NCBI GenBank assembly: GCA_013350335.1
Contig: CM023542.1
Coordinates: 434,001 to 498,000 of the forward strand
Direction: 5' to 3'
Origin: Chimonanthus salicifolius
Taxonomy: Eukaryota > Streptophyta > Magnoliopsida > Laurales > Calycanthaceae
Length of the DNA stretch: 64,000 nucleotides
In this document: in pieces, positions 54,101 through 64,000 of the stretch
Layout: every line of letters starts with the position of its first letter
Numbering within the stretch: the first letter of the stretch is position 1
Position numbers and translations under genes: made by a program
The notes under the pieces: model-generated
Told to the model about the DNA's origin: nothing
The model's input: only the letters and a program-made list of their open reading frames with translations
Database searches by the model: none

Positions 54101-57100
54101 GAACCTACTTGAGATGTAGGAGGTCTTGGGTTCAAGTCACTTTCAACACACAAGGGTCACTCCCCATAGTGTTACCCAGTGTGTGTGGATACGGAGGTTT
54201 GCACATGCTCCAAGGATTAGTCAGGTGCTCTAAGAGGCTTAGATACCTTGGTCTTCAATATATATATATATATATATATATCGGATGCGGTGAATCGGTG
54301 GATATGGATGCACTTTTTTCAACTTATGGGTATTTATTGCCTTGCTTGCTTATGGTGTCAATTGTTCAATGAAGAGATAGTGATCTCAGGTAGGTCTTTC
54401 TGTCGTAGTTTATGGTCTACAACAATTATGAGTATTATTTGGTCTATTTGGTCGGAAAGAAATAAGAGGACTTTTCAAGGGCAGATTCAATCATGTATCT
54501 TTTGGACATTGTTAAACTTCGAACTGTATGGTGGATGGTGGGGTCGGCGAAATTCAAGGGGGTGTTCGTCTCGGATGTGTGTAGGGATTGGGCATCAGTG
54601 GATTTCATTATACATCATCATGTTACTCGGCCTCACGTGCTTTGGTCTCCTCCGCTAGTTGGGAGTTGTTTGCTTGAGGTTGGGTTGGCAGGATATGGGG
54701 GTGTTATCTGTAATGACGTTGGGTCTATCGTTCTATCATTTGCTGGTTCAATCCTTAATAATTCTGTCAATGAGGCGGAATTATTGGCTTTATGGAGAGG
54801 CATTATGGAGTTGGAGGTGTTTGGAGTTCATGGGAGTCTTGTTGAAGGTGATTCTAAGATAGTTGTGGGGTGGGCACTAGGCTCTCCGTGCTCGTGGATA
54901 TTTCTGGATAAAATTGCGAAAATTCGAAATGCAATTTCTCTCTTTGATTTCAAGATTGCTTGGGCTCCTCGATCAGTTAACTCGGCTGATGATGATATGG
55001 CCTGTTAGGGATTGCGGTTGACCATGGAAATTGTAAACAAATTTTAGATTCTTGTGATATTTGGTTTTCTATGTATGGGGGGCTATTTATAGCCTGTCTT
55101 TTTTATTCTTTATTGACTTTTAAATTTAATAAAGTTACCTTTCAAAAAAAAAAAGAAAACAGAAGACGAAGAGGAGGTGGAGGTGGAGAAGAAAATCAGG
55201 AGAAAGAAAAGAAAAATAAATGCAAAACAAGGAAGTGGAGAAAAAGGGTGCCGCCGCCTTTGTATCTCATGCTCACCTATGTCCCTCCATCCCCTCCCTC
55301 TGCCGCCCATCCCCCCCCAACCCCCCACCCCCACCTTCTCTCTCTCTCTCTCTCTCTCTATTGTGTGTGTGTGTACAGATGATAGGATGGAAAAGTAGGA
55401 AACATAAACCTTTAATAATTTTTATTTAAGGTATCTAGATATTTTAATCTTATAATTTAGTGTCTAAGGGCTTCAATACTTTACATTTTTAACACCTAGT
55501 TTGTTTAAAAGAAGAAGAATGAAAACTCCCTAAGTAAGGTGTAAGGCACACCTAGGCGCATGCCTTTTATTAAAGTGTGCCTAAGCCTTGCCCAGCCAAA
55601 TTAAGGTGCAAAAGGCCCTTAGTGCCTTGCACCTAAGTGTGCTTTTGACTACTAACCTCTTATATGACTATGCTTGCGATTAATGCACTTGAAGTGATCC
55701 GGTCTCGGTCTCTTATTTAACTGATCATCATAACCATCAAACCTTCAAATCCCTTCTATTTGGAGTCAACTTTTTGAATTCTTCTCTTTCATGCCATTCT
55801 ATTTAATAGATAAAATGGGTGAATGGATTGTTCATCTTATTTGATAGTCAAACTAGGTAATCTTTCGGGCACAGGTTGTCACCATCTGGAAAAACCCCAA
55901 GCTGCTTGCTTAAGTTCCATTTGATTGATCGGCCGAGATAGTCTGCCCATTGCTAGTTGCTTCACCTGCTGGAGGAAACGAATCTGATCATGAGATTTTT
56001 TGTTATTCCTCCCCCCCTCCCCAAAAATGACCACAAGGCTACTGAAAAAAGTGATATTTCTTTTGTAGGTCACCGGCATCCAATCACTTTACAAGATACA
56101 ACTCTGTCCATTGCTGGTTCCTCCACCTGCTGGAGCAATTGTTTCATGATTAGATTTCCTGTTCTCTCTTTTGCTCCAATTTTCCACAAAGCTAATTTTG
56201 ACAGTGATTTTTCTTGTCCCAAAATGACCATACAACTGCTGGAAAAACTAAGAAACACGTAATCTCTCCCTACACACACAGATATGGTCCCCTGTAACTT
56301 CTTTACACAAGAATCTGATAGAAGTTCAGTGAAGATATATTAATTTAGTTTTGCTTGTCCTAGACACTCCCTTAACTCTCTTATCCAGCTGCTTGGGCCT
56401 CTTCTCTTCATTCTAGGATTTTTCCATGTCTGACATCTTTCATGCCTAGAGAGAGTGCATAGGGCTGTCTTAATTTTTTGCTGGTTTGTGACAGTGGTTT
56501 CTCGCTTTTGGCTGTTTGGGGTTGTGGATTTTCGGGGTTGTGTGGCTTTTTGTTTTTGTTTTGTCTTGGTCTTTTGTATTTGCACCTCTGGTCCCTTTGT
56601 GTAATTAATACAGTTACCATTTCAAAAAGGAAAAAAAAACCCCTCTTATCCAGTTTTTATCCATCGGTTAACTTCACTTCATGCATCTTACAGTATGAGT
56701 TCTGTTGAATAGGAACCCTTACTGAAGACGGAGCTGAACAATCCTGCCTTGTTGGCTGGCAACTGGTCTCAGCTTTGTGCAACATGCAAGGTGCCATTCA
56801 TTCTATTTATTATCTTTTGCTGGTATTAGTTATAACCTTGCCAAATGTCACTCTTAAAATGGCTCATCAACTGTCATTATGTTTGTATTGCATTCTTAAG
56901 ATTGTCAGGCCTCTTCGTGCAAAGCACTGTTCTACCTGCGACCGTTGTGTTGCGCAGTTTGATCATCACTGCCCTTGGGTATCGAATTGTATTGGCAAGG
57001 TGCTTCAACAATGACATACTGCACTGTAGTTCTTTCCATTTTTTCCTCATTATCTGAATGACTTATCATTTGTAACTGCAGAAAAACAAATGGGATTTCT

Positions 57101-60100
57101 TTATGTTTCTTGTTCTTGAAATTTCTGCAATGCTGGTCACTGGTGCCGTAACTGCCATACGTATGTCTCTTCTCTTTAGGTCATTTTGTGGAGTTTCAAA
57201 TTCAAAACAATTTTTCTCCTTCATCTGATCTTAATGAGAGCACCTTTCTCCTTTGGAGTATAGGTATTTTTACAGATCCATCTGCGCCATCATCTTTCGG
57301 AGCATGGATGAACCATGCCAGCACTCATCATCTTGGTGCAATATCATTTCTGATTATGGATTTTCTTCTTTTCTTCGGTGCTGCAGTCTTAACTGTGGTT
57401 CAAGCTTCTCAGGTATGCAAAGAATGTTGTGGAAGGTTACACATTTCTATCACAAACCCTACACATTTCTATCACAAACCCTTTAAAATGTTTAACCATT
57501 TTCCTGTCGAAGCGTTTCATTGAAGTTTAGAAAGAAGGGGAATAATTTAACATTTGATTATTATTTAGAGAAATCCTACTATAGGGTGCCAAAGGCATTA
57601 ATTTGACACAATTAAAAGGAGATGTATCTCTCATGAATATGTCAAAATTATATAGGAAGGGCAACAACTAGTGCAAGAATGGGTAATGGACTCTGAGAGT
57701 GTTCTTAGTTACAGTTGGGCTCTACCAAGGGGCATGCATCGAGCCCCTATTTATTTACATTAGTTATGGACAACTTGTCAATTTCAGCAAGTTTGATGAG
57801 AAAAGAATTGCAGATAATCTTCTTGCAATTACAATAAAGGCTAGAGCTTTGGATGACACAAAATCTTGTCTATTGTCGGTTAGGCATTGCATCTCTCTGC
57901 ATCGAGTTCTACCCCACTTCTTTGACATCTGTTGGGAAGGCCAAATGCATCATTGGCCCAACCAAACAATTTTTTGTTTTTAATTTTTAATTCGAGGGAT
58001 TCCAATCAAACATTGTTGAGCCACGTGCAGTAAGATCTGCGTTGCAATTTTTTTGAAGAGAATCCAATCATTGTAATTGCAGTCTGCCTTGATAAACATT
58101 CTAGACCTCAATCGCTCCATGGTATTGGTCATCCAGTCCATCCTCGTGTGGGATCATGGTTTTGAATCTAGATCGCGCCTGACAACTCATGGGGGTCTCA
58201 ATCAAGTTGCTTCATGAGGTATTGATGTCTTTCAGAAGTAGGCCCGAAGGCTTCAGATTCTCATACAAGAAACTGATTGGTACGTGGTGAGGCAGATGGA
58301 CAAATAGTTGATCAGCTTTGTGGGCTTAGATTATGGCTAAGTTTTGTTCAGGTAATTCAGTATGATTATGGTGAGGGTGGTATAGCATACTTGGTAATAG
58401 CACTTCTAGTCTTTGTATGTGTGGGTGGGTTTGGGGTGGGGATGTTGTAAAATATAAATTTCCTAGTGTGGGCGCATGTTTCACACGTGAATTTAACTTA
58501 ATAACTTATTAGTGAGTTTTTGAAATAAAAATTAAACATGCTTAAGTAAGCTAGAAATTAAATCCAAATTTTAATGCATAAAAATAATTTAATCTATTTT
58601 TTTTTTTGAGAAATTAAAAATATTAAGAGATCTCAAATCATAATAATATTCACCAATCAAGAGAAAGAAAGAGACATGAGTTAATCAAAACAGAGCATCA
58701 AGAAAGAGGGAAAAAATACAGATTACACAGATCTGACCTAACTGAATAAAAAATCTAGAGCATCAAGAAAAGAGAGATGGTCTATGTTGATGATTAATTT
58801 TCATTGGAGAAGATCGAAGGATTTGAGATGGTTATGAGGTCTGATGGATTGTCATTGGAGAGAGAGTATATGTAAGATGAAAGTTCTTATAAAAGAGAGG
58901 TATTGAGATTTGAAAGAACATGGGGATTGAGAGAGACGTGTGAACATCAAAGTTACAAGAGTTGGATTTTGGATTTAGAAAGAAGTGTTTATGTATGTAA
59001 CTATAATAAAAGGAGTTTGGATTTACAAGAAGTTGGATTTTGGATTGAGAAAGACATTTATATATGTAATTAAATGAGGAAAATTTTGAATTGAGAAATG
59101 TGTGTATATGTAATCAAATTTATGTTTCAATCTCAACTGTTAATGGATGAACAGTTCAGATTCATTTGATGGACACCGTAAACTGTCTTTATATATAGAT
59201 AAGGGATTGACATATTTAGTACAATTTTTATATACTTTTAAACTGAATCTTTATAAATTCACACTTGTGTGCTTCAAGATGTAATAAAGCTTTGGTGACG
59301 GTTTCTAACATGGCACTATCACTTCACTTAGAAAGTCAGATGTCATGTGGGCCCTATACTTTGGCTCAATACATCTTGGAGTATATAAGGGTTTGACGTT
59401 TTTATATTCTTTTTCATTTTTCAGCATATCTTGTATGCATATGGCTTCTTGAAAATAGCATAAGGAAAGATTACACATATTTCATTAAATTGAACAGTAT
59501 ATAAAATTAAATTATACACTAATTTATATGTATAAAAAAGGTAAAATTATAAAAAAACATGATACAGGAACAATTTTTTATAAATTCTAGTTTGTATATT
59601 GTGTATCTATAAATCAACATTGGGCCAAAATTAGTCTTCTTCAAAGTGTAAATGTTGGCTATCCCATAACTACTAAAACAAAAGGCAAAAGTTTCTAAAA
59701 ATATGAGATATTTAAAATCATATCAAAATCGTGAGAACTCAAAACATGGTTTCTAAGATGGATTGAGTGATTTGTATTGAATTTCTTATTTAACTTAGAA
59801 AGCTGACCTAGATAGCCTGGTGCTTAGTACTCTCTCTCTCCCCCTGACTGTTGGTGGAGTGAGGGTGCAGGCACAAAGGATTTTCAGTATTGTGCCCCTG
59901 TACTTGATTGTTCATAATTTTTTCTGGATCTGATGTTAACAAAGGAATTTATACTGTTTTGCAACATGGGTTTTCAGTGTCCAGTTGTAACCGAATTTAG
60001 ATGGGTCTTAGCATGGTGTTTTATTTCTATCATCTTTGCACTAGCATGTTTTCGTATACAATTGTGATGGAGCAATTACCCTCCAAATGTTGTATCATTT

Positions 60101-60966
60101 AAGTAGTTGGTTAGGGGAGAAAATAGTAATTAATGTTACCACTCAAAAAGGAAAATAGTGTTTTATTATTAAAATTTCTTTTATTTAAATCAACGGTGGA
60201 TGCTGCTGTCAGTTTGATATTGTTGGTAGTATGCTATCATTTCACTTTAGTATATTGTGAGTTCAAATGTACAATATGAACAGTAGTTAGTGTTCAACAT
60301 TTAAACAAATTATTCAATTTGATTTAGACTCTGTTGTTGATTATTGTTTTGCATCATAATCTTTGCCATATTGGCTTTTCATCTCTCTCTCTCACCCCCA
60401 CACTGGTTATTGTTGCATCATATGCATGCATCTGCGGTTCTTGAAATGATTACAAAGCATGCTTGTGCTTCATGAGTTAATCAATCTTTTTGCATTCTTA
60501 TTCTTACTCCTTTTTGCTCCTGGTGTAGATCTCCCGTAACATTACGACGAATGAAATGGCAAACGCAATGCGCTACAGTTACCTCAGAGGACCAAATGGT
60601 GGATTCAGAAATCCATATGATCATGGCATACGAAAAAATTGTTCCGACTTTTTGATAAATGGTTACAATGAAGATGTTGAGTGTGTGGAACAGCCAATCC
60701 ACTCTGAGGGTATTGGAATGACTCCGATGAACCGTAATATAAATTTGCAGGATGGCGAGAACCATTCATGCCATACCAACAGCAACGGCAACGGCCATGT
60801 CAGTATTGATGTGGATTCTAAAAGCACTAGACCTCATGGACATAAGCACTCCTCCCACTGCAACCATAATCATGGTAAGACGGACGGCGTCCCACTGGGG
60901 CTGGGCCTTGGGCTTGGAAGAAACAATGTTCACCAGCATCCCAGCCGCTCCCTTGTAGCCTCATGA
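45144..60966 (+). CDS. TIP1: Ankyrin-repeat protein S-acyltransferase, TIP1/PAT24-type
   Basis: Palmitoyl transferase: it attaches fatty acids to cysteines of target proteins at endomembranes or the Golgi; Arabidopsis TIP1 is needed for root hair and pollen tube growth. Exons: 45144-45428, 45797-45937, 48132-48244, 48538-48617, 48792-48955, 52672-52810, 52899-52998, 53152-53209, 56713-56790, 56901-56999, 57082-57160, 57264-57412, 60529-60966. They give 641 codons including TGA, in phase throughout (Arabidopsis TIP1 is about 620 aa). Ankyrin repeats span about residues 50-260 ('[20 protein letters not shown]', '[16 protein letters not shown]'). Hydrophobic segments lie at about 285-305, 312-335, 423-445 and 470-495. 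The DHHC-CRD has 'CSTCDRC' and D407-H-H-C410 followed by PWVSNC, with catalytic Cys410 intact. The C-terminus is Asn/His-rich, with '[11 protein letters not shown]'. Introns 2, 5, 8 and 12 (2-3.7 kb) carry transposons. Looks functional. Confidence 0.95.
46159..47300 (-). mobile_element. L1 LINE remnant in intron 2 of the TIP1-like gene
   Basis: The T-run and 'GGAAATGGTGTGTGTATTAA' at 46159-46190 are the inverse of the L1 3' end seen at 56610 and 63985. On the - strand '[19 protein letters not shown]' (about 46590-46530) fits the zf-RVT start of the non-RNase H L1 subfamily. 5' truncation point uncertain. Confidence 0.65.
46780..47225. repeat. Two imperfect duplications inside the intron 2 LINE
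   Basis: GGCTTTGGAAGCCCAGATAG occurs at 46782 and 46877 (95-bp period). 'ACCAAATCAGAGAATCATCC' occurs at about 46982 and 47143, with matching 'GATCAAACAAATTTCG' downstream of each. Confidence 0.75.
49083..51159 (-). mobile_element. Retroelement derivative with inverted ends and an inverted gag duplication (intron 5 of TIP1-like gene)
   Basis: Outer ends TGTAACGCCCGCCCC and GGGGCGGGCGTTACA are perfect inverted repeats (22 bp in all), flanked by AAACC (49078-49082 and 51160-51164). Inside, a second TGTAACGCCACCCC at 49651 lies next to a - strand primer site TTGGTATCAGAGCG (about 49635-49649). On the - strand, 50416-50075 and 50031-49678 encode an N-terminal and a C-terminal Ty3/gypsy-type gag (retrotrans_gag) portion, with '[18 protein letters not shown]' and '[14 protein letters not shown]'. 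The last ~240 bp of this block (49650-49893) are repeated inverted at 50927-51159. No pol. Non-autonomous and rearranged. Confidence 0.7.
50927..51159 (+). pseudogene. Inverted gag fragment (arm of the 49083-51159 element)
   Basis: The + strand frame 50963-51159 repeats the gag C-terminal segment ('[19 protein letters not shown]') and ends in the element's right terminus. It differs from the inverted copy at 49650-49893 at only a few bases, so the two arms could pair over about 240 nt. Confidence 0.8.
51405..51545. mobile_element. MITE-like remnant (AGGGGTGTTCA start)
   Basis: AGGGGTGTTCATTTG, then GACGGGTTGGGCTCAAGC and AAGCCCGTTGAGGCTCG, are words typical of hAT-like MITEs whose ends read AGGGGTGTTC. 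The right end is not found. Confidence 0.35.
53408..53735. repeat. Direct duplication (~95 bp, 233-bp spacing) in intron 8
   Basis: GATGGGCATAGCATACGGGT at about 53410 and GATGGGCATAGCATACAGGT at about 53645. Both are followed by 'GGTTATGCCTCTAGGCTTGC' / 'TGTTATGCCTCTAGGCTTGC' and a 'GGAATGCA' stretch. Confidence 0.8.
54077..54259 (+). mobile_element. tRNA-derived SINE copy
   Basis: 'GGTTGGCTTGGCAGTCAAG' (box A-like), 'TTGGGTTCAAGTCAC' (box B-like), 'GGTCACTCCCCATAGTG', 'ACCCAGTGTGTGTGGATACG' and 'GCTTAGATACCTTGGTC'. It is followed by a (TA)n run in place of poly(A). Confidence 0.7.
54282..55153 (+). mobile_element. 5'-truncated L1 LINE (RNase H domain)
   Basis: 54415-54480 reads '[16 protein letters not shown]'. 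The 171-codon open frame 54493-55008 contains an RNase H with '[17 protein letters not shown]', '[20 protein letters not shown]' and '[15 protein letters not shown]'. The 3' UTR ends 'TTTAATAAAGTTACCTTTC' and A-run at 55143-55153. The RNase H frame is open, so the copy is younger than most here. Confidence 0.8.
55335..55375. repeat. (CT)n and (GT)n microsatellites
   Basis: About 12 CT units, then 7 GT units, within intron 8 of the TIP1-like gene. Confidence 0.95.
55940..56255. repeat. Diverged direct duplication in intron 8
   Basis: 'CCATTGCTAGTTGCTTCACC' / 'CCATTGCTGGTTCCTCCACC' (about 55947 and 56107), each followed by 'TGCTGGAG' and later 'AAAATGACCA' with 'CTGAAAAAA' / 'CTGGAAAAA'. Spacing about 160 bp. 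Confidence 0.65.
56389..56642 (+). mobile_element. 254-bp 5'-truncated L1 with perfect target duplication
   Basis: L1 3' end ('GAGTGCATAGGGCTGTC', 'TTTGTATTTGCACCTCTGG', 'AATACAGTTACCATTTC', poly(A)) flanked by CTCTTATCCAG at 56378-56388 and 56643-56653. The identical 11-bp repeats suggest a fairly recent insertion. It lies about 70 bp before exon 9. Confidence 0.85.
57600..57800 (+). mobile_element. RTE-type LINE fragment in intron 12
   Basis: The shifted frames 57670-57770 read 'VTVGLYQGA' and '[13 protein letters not shown]', the RTE reverse-transcriptase segment also seen at 2820. Short and broken. Confidence 0.5.
57801..60528. other. Intron 12 of the TIP1-like gene, 3' part
   Basis: AT-rich. 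An inverted T-run followed by 'GAGAAATTAAAAATATTAAG' at about 58592 may be another truncated L1 tail (- strand). 'AAGTTGGATTTTGGATT' is repeated at about 59030 and near 58960. No exon seen before the AG at 60527-60528. Confidence 0.4.
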
Positions 60967-61300
60967 TATGTACTGTCACAAGTGGGTTACTATTGTAGTC
61001 TGTAGCTATAACTGCTTAGAAAGCATAACAAGGTTATACGTTCATAGTTCCATTGATTTCAGTATTGTGCAGTTCTGTATGAAGGCAGGCATGATCGATC
61101 ATTCTTCTTACATTTATCTTTTGTAGAGCCATTGGGATTTTCTGATTTATTTAGGCCATACTAACCTGAGTATAACCATACTTAACAATCTGGCATACAA
61201 CAAAAGTTCATAATCTGATGTGATTTGTTATGATTCAATTTTCTCTTGAAAAATATTATTAGAATCTCAGTCATAATAAAGTAGACAAGTCAAAAAGTCC
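60967..61300 (+). other. 3' UTR / downstream of the TIP1-like gene
   Basis: No canonical AATAAA within 300 nt of the stop; the first AATAAA is at 61275-61280. Near-upstream elements in plants are often degenerate, so the 3' end remains open. Confidence 0.35.
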
Positions 61301-61704
61301 CAAACGGTTATGTCCGGTATGATGTGTTCTATTTGAAAGAATAAGGGATCACAAAATTTTATTAAATTATTATATAAATTTAAAGCATTTTGATTATTTT
61401 TCTAATTTTTATAAAATACTTTTAACGGTAATAAAACTTAAAATTATGTTCTCAATTTAAATTTGAAACAAACATTTTAGAAGAAAATTGACATCAAAAA
61501 ATTATTTATGAATGTTTTATTTGTAATTTAGTTTAGGTGAAAAATATAATCAAATTTTTATTAAAAAAAATTCATCTGTCTTTTTCTAAAGACTAAAGGT
61601 TAATATTTAGAATCTTGAAAAACAAAATATGTTTAAATTATGTTTCTATAAATTTTCAAGTTTTATTACTTCACTTTTGTAATATTTAGATAATCTAGAA
61701 TCTA

Positions 61705-61888
61705 CAAAGCACTTTGCAGTCAAGAACCTGTCCGAGATGCAGGAGGTCTTGGGTCAAAGTCACTCTCAGCACAAAATGACTATTCTCAATAGTATTATTC
61801 GATATGTGTGGATAGAAAAATTTGCATATATTTAAGGATTAGTCAAATGTTCTAAGAGGCATAGAGATTTTGTTCTTAAAAAAAATAT
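61705..61888 (+). mobile_element. tRNA-derived SINE copy
   Basis: 'TTTGCAGTCAAGAACCTG', 'GGAGGTCTTGGGTCAAAGTC', 'TAAGGATTAGTCAAATGTTC', 'TAAGAGGCATAGAGATTTTG' and an A-rich tail followed by (TA)n. It closely parallels the 54077 copy. Confidence 0.65.
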
Positions 61889-62480
61889 ATATATATATAT
61901 TCGCGAAAATCACTTTTATTGGATCAATGAAATTAATTTTGTTTGAGTAATGATCTGATATTGTCAGCAATACCAAACTGCTGGTTATATCAAGTATTGC
62001 TTGAGATAATTTTTTTGTAAAATTCAAATCAAAGGTGGCTCCAATTGACAATTTGGTATTATCTGCAATATCTGACCATTTCACTTCTTTTTTTCAACTC
62101 TTTTAATTTTAATAATTTTAAATTAGTTTTTAATCTCTTAATCGTTATGCGAGTATGGGCCTACTTTCACTCAAGGTCATATTTATGCATAAAAAAGATA
62201 ATCAACAAAAAATATATTTTTAAGCTTCATCGGCTAAGTCAAATTAGATCTTATGTTAGTCTTTAAACATTTATACCTTTTAAAAACATATTTTAAATGA
62301 AAAGTTCCATACTTTGAAATTACCTGCATCTAAAATTACCTTAATTAGATAAATTAAATATATTTCTGGATTTTAATTTTGTATGATTTATATTTAAATA
62401 ATTTAAAAATAAAATTATCAAGGTGATGGTTTAGAAATAAAAATTCACTAAAATTACTTATTTATATTATTTTCGTAATC
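61889..62480. other. AT-rich intergenic DNA
   Basis: No gene or element recognised between the SINE and the promoter of the next gene. Confidence 0.4.
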
Positions 62481-62706
62481 CTACCGTTGGAGGAGTTTAA
62501 TTTTAGATACAGAAGAAAATAAAATGAAAGTTAGACGAGGTCATTGTTAAAAGCAAATGGATAAGAGGACCACCCGGCTTCAGCTCTTCCTACCGTGCGA
62601 TGAGTGAAGCATAGAAGAGCAGAAAGCCACCCAATCCAAGCCTCCTCACCACAGTGTACTTCCATATTATACAGTCATAGCAGCACCTGTTGCCGCCTTG
62701 CGAGCC

Positions 62707-63012
62707 ATGAACGTCGTTGAGAGGGTGGCATGTGCTTCCTCCTATTTCTCATTCCCTCCCAAATCCATCTTTTCCAAATCATCCTGCTCGTCTTTGCATC
62801 TCCACACCTCTTCCACCAATACTATTGCCGCAGCAACAACAAGAACAAGAAGAAGAAGAAGCTCTCACCCACCACCTACTTGGGCCTCCCCCCGCATCTC
62901 GTCCGCCGCCATATCAACCGTCTATGCAGAACCCGTCGCTGCTGATTCTGCGGATAGAGTACATCTCCCCACCAATGATTCATCTGATAAGCTGCTTCGG
63001 ATTCGCCACACT
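62707..63012 (+). CDS. Threonyl-tRNA synthetase, chloroplast/mitochondrial, exon 1 (partial gene)
   Basis: Charges tRNA-Thr in the organelles. Only the first 102 codons are in the window. An N-terminal stretch rich in Ser, Arg and Thr with few acidic residues ('TRTRRRRSSHPPPTW', residues about 46-60) fits an organellar transit peptide. After it comes 'LPTNDSSDKLLRIRHT', which in organellar ThrRS directly precedes 'CAHVMAMAV' of the second additional/catalytic region. The exon ends exactly at a codon, with a GTAAGG donor at 63013. The next exon is outside the window; a LINE occupies the intron from about 63100 to the edge. The ATG at 62707 is the first in frame. Identification rests on this short conserved segment, recalled from the Arabidopsis protein. 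Confidence 0.7.
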
Positions 63013-63099
63013 GTAAGGACCCCATCCTCGTATTCTTTCACACTTTCTTTCTTTTTCATCATTGTATTTGCATTTATATCTGACGGCCAGAAATGGGAA

Positions 63100-64000
63100 A
63101 TGCTATATTTTACGAGTCAGCAGCCAACCCCAAACAGGAGGGACAGAAATTCCACATAAAAAATTATGTTTGGGTTCAATTCATGTCATCAAATAGGATC
63201 TACGAAATCCAGCTTTGTGTCAAGCCATGGATACTCAACAGTTTTTGTAATTTGTGTCAAAAACCTTATTTTCGTTGAAAATGGACAAAGGGTTGTCTTC
63301 AGAAGCAACGAAAGCCTCTCGCTTTTCCTGATCAAATATTCCTATCTCTTCTATAGGAAATGGATTCCTCAAAACACGTGCTATTAGTTTCCTCTGGACT
63401 ACTGGACTGAAGAAAGTCCTCATCCAAGATAATCTCCGCAATAGAGGAAGAACTCTTGTTAGTGCCTGTCCTTTCTGCCTCCGTCCCTCCGAGGATGTGG
63501 ACCACCTCCTCATTCACTGCCCTTTCTCGTCTTACAGTTTGGAACACCATTTTGTACCGGTTTGGCATTCAATTGGCCATGCCCTCTTTGGTTGCTCGGC
63601 TTTAATTTGTTTGGGAGATTGTTAACATGTCCCATAGGTGCTCTAGTTTGTGGCTTCATGCTCTTTTTTCCACCTGCTAGAGCCTTTGGTGGGAACGTAA
63701 CAGCAGGATGTTTAGGAACTGTGTGGAAGGGCCTCAAGAGGTTAGTAGACGAATTTTCGCCAAATGTAGGCCTTGGGCTTCTTCCCTTGAGAACATCAAG
63801 AACCATACCATGTTTCAAATCTTGCGAGCCTGGAAAGAGTGCATAGGCCTCTATTAATCTTATTGGTATTTTTTTCCTTCCTGTGTATTCATTGGGGTGT
63901 AAGGGGGTAGTGGCACTGTTTCCTTTCCTGCGTTTTTATCTTTTGTATTTGCACCTCTGGTGTTTTTTCTCTATTAATATAGTCACTATTTCAAAAAAAA
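63100..64000 (+). mobile_element. L1 LINE 3' part in the first intron of the ThrRS gene
   Basis: Shifting frames read 'LKKVLIQDNLRNRGRTLV', 'ACPFCLRPSEDVDHLLIHCP' (zinc-binding RT-associated motif, 63465-63525), 'FGCSALICLG' and, at the end, 'RVHRPLLI'. The 3' end 'TTTGTATTTGCACCTCTGG', 'TATTAATATAGTCACTATTTC' and poly(A) reach 64000. Same subfamily as 56389-56642 and 46159-47300. Confidence 0.8.

Larger units (their letters stand above)
53869..55654. mobile_element. MITE-like element split by later SINE and LINE insertions
   Basis: Left end TAGTAGTCAAGGCGCAAGG and right end CTAAGTGTGCTTTTGACTAC then TA are inverted repeats (10 bp perfect, then patchy). The right half is rich in AAGGCACACCTAGGCGC-type self-complementary words. 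Between them lie the SINE (54077) and L1 (54282). No clear flanking duplication. Confidence 0.45.

Noticed and set aside
55071..55429. 103-codon Lys/Arg/Pro-rich frame
   Set aside because: Runs through a poly(A) tail, purine-rich DNA and (CT)n/(GT)n microsatellites; low-complexity translation.
63510..63818. 102-codon - strand frame
   Set aside because: Antisense of the L1 zinc-binding region; the L1 reading on + is supported by Cys/His motifs and the 3' tail.
1..64000. CRISPR arrays, operons, Shine-Dalgarno sites and bacterial features
   Set aside because: None present; spliced plant genes and plant TEs show this is a eukaryotic nuclear sequence.

Overview
This is nuclear DNA of a flowering plant. 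It holds spliced genes with GT-AG introns, two plant-specific or plant-typical proteins (an NTMC2-type synaptotagmin and a VQ-motif protein) and a dense load of plant L1 LINEs with RNase H domains, an RTE-type LINE, Ty1/copia and Ty3/gypsy-like remnants, a TRIM, hAT-, Mutator- and Stowaway-like MITEs and a tRNA-derived SINE family. The introns are very large (up to about 7.7 kb) and filled with L1 copies. That fits a TE-rich, probably woody, early-diverging eudicot or magnoliid, but the species cannot be fixed from the sequence alone.

Four protein genes are supported, all on the + strand. (1) 1107-24443: the last 11 exons of a synaptotagmin of the SYT4/SYT5 (NTMC2T2) group, with SMP lipid-transfer domain plus C2A and C2B; exon 1 with the membrane anchor lies upstream of the window. 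(2) 34915-35457: an intronless VQ-motif protein of 180 aa. (3) 45144-60966: a complete 13-exon ankyrin-repeat DHHC S-acyltransferase of the TIP1/PAT24 type; the exons add up to exactly 641 codons. (4) 62707-63012: first exon of an organellar threonyl-tRNA synthetase running off the right edge. The genes look like independent housekeeping, signalling and trafficking genes; no operon or cluster logic is evident.

Layout: 1-700 copia remnant; 1.1-24.6 kb synaptotagmin with TE-packed introns (nested stack at 2.7-6.1 kb; back-to-back L1s at 11.2-14.7 kb and 16.8-19.7 kb); 24.6-34.8 kb intergenic with SINEs, a foldback element and a hAT-like MITE inside an AT microsatellite; 34.9-35.5 kb VQ gene followed by MITEs; 36.4-37.2 kb a TRIM whose 5' LTR is an inverted pair; 37.2-44.5 kb intergenic with L1, Stowaway and hAT-like MITEs; 44.6-61 kb TIP1-like gene, with a second inverted-end retroelement derivative in intron 5 and a MITE broken up by SINE and LINE insertions in intron 8; 61-62.6 kb intergenic; then the ThrRS start, with a LINE in its first intron.

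The most interesting signals are two retroelement derivatives (36377-37216 and 49083-51159). Both have LTR-type ends in inverted orientation on their two outer edges, both are flanked by perfect 5-bp target duplications, and both contain an internal Met-tRNA-type primer site. Other leads are a 207-bp MITE built from self-complementary words with a perfect 8-bp target duplication, a large foldback hairpin, a repeat-built 5' leader in front of the TIP1-like gene, and a Stowaway insertion whose un-inserted sister sequence lies 0.7 kb away.
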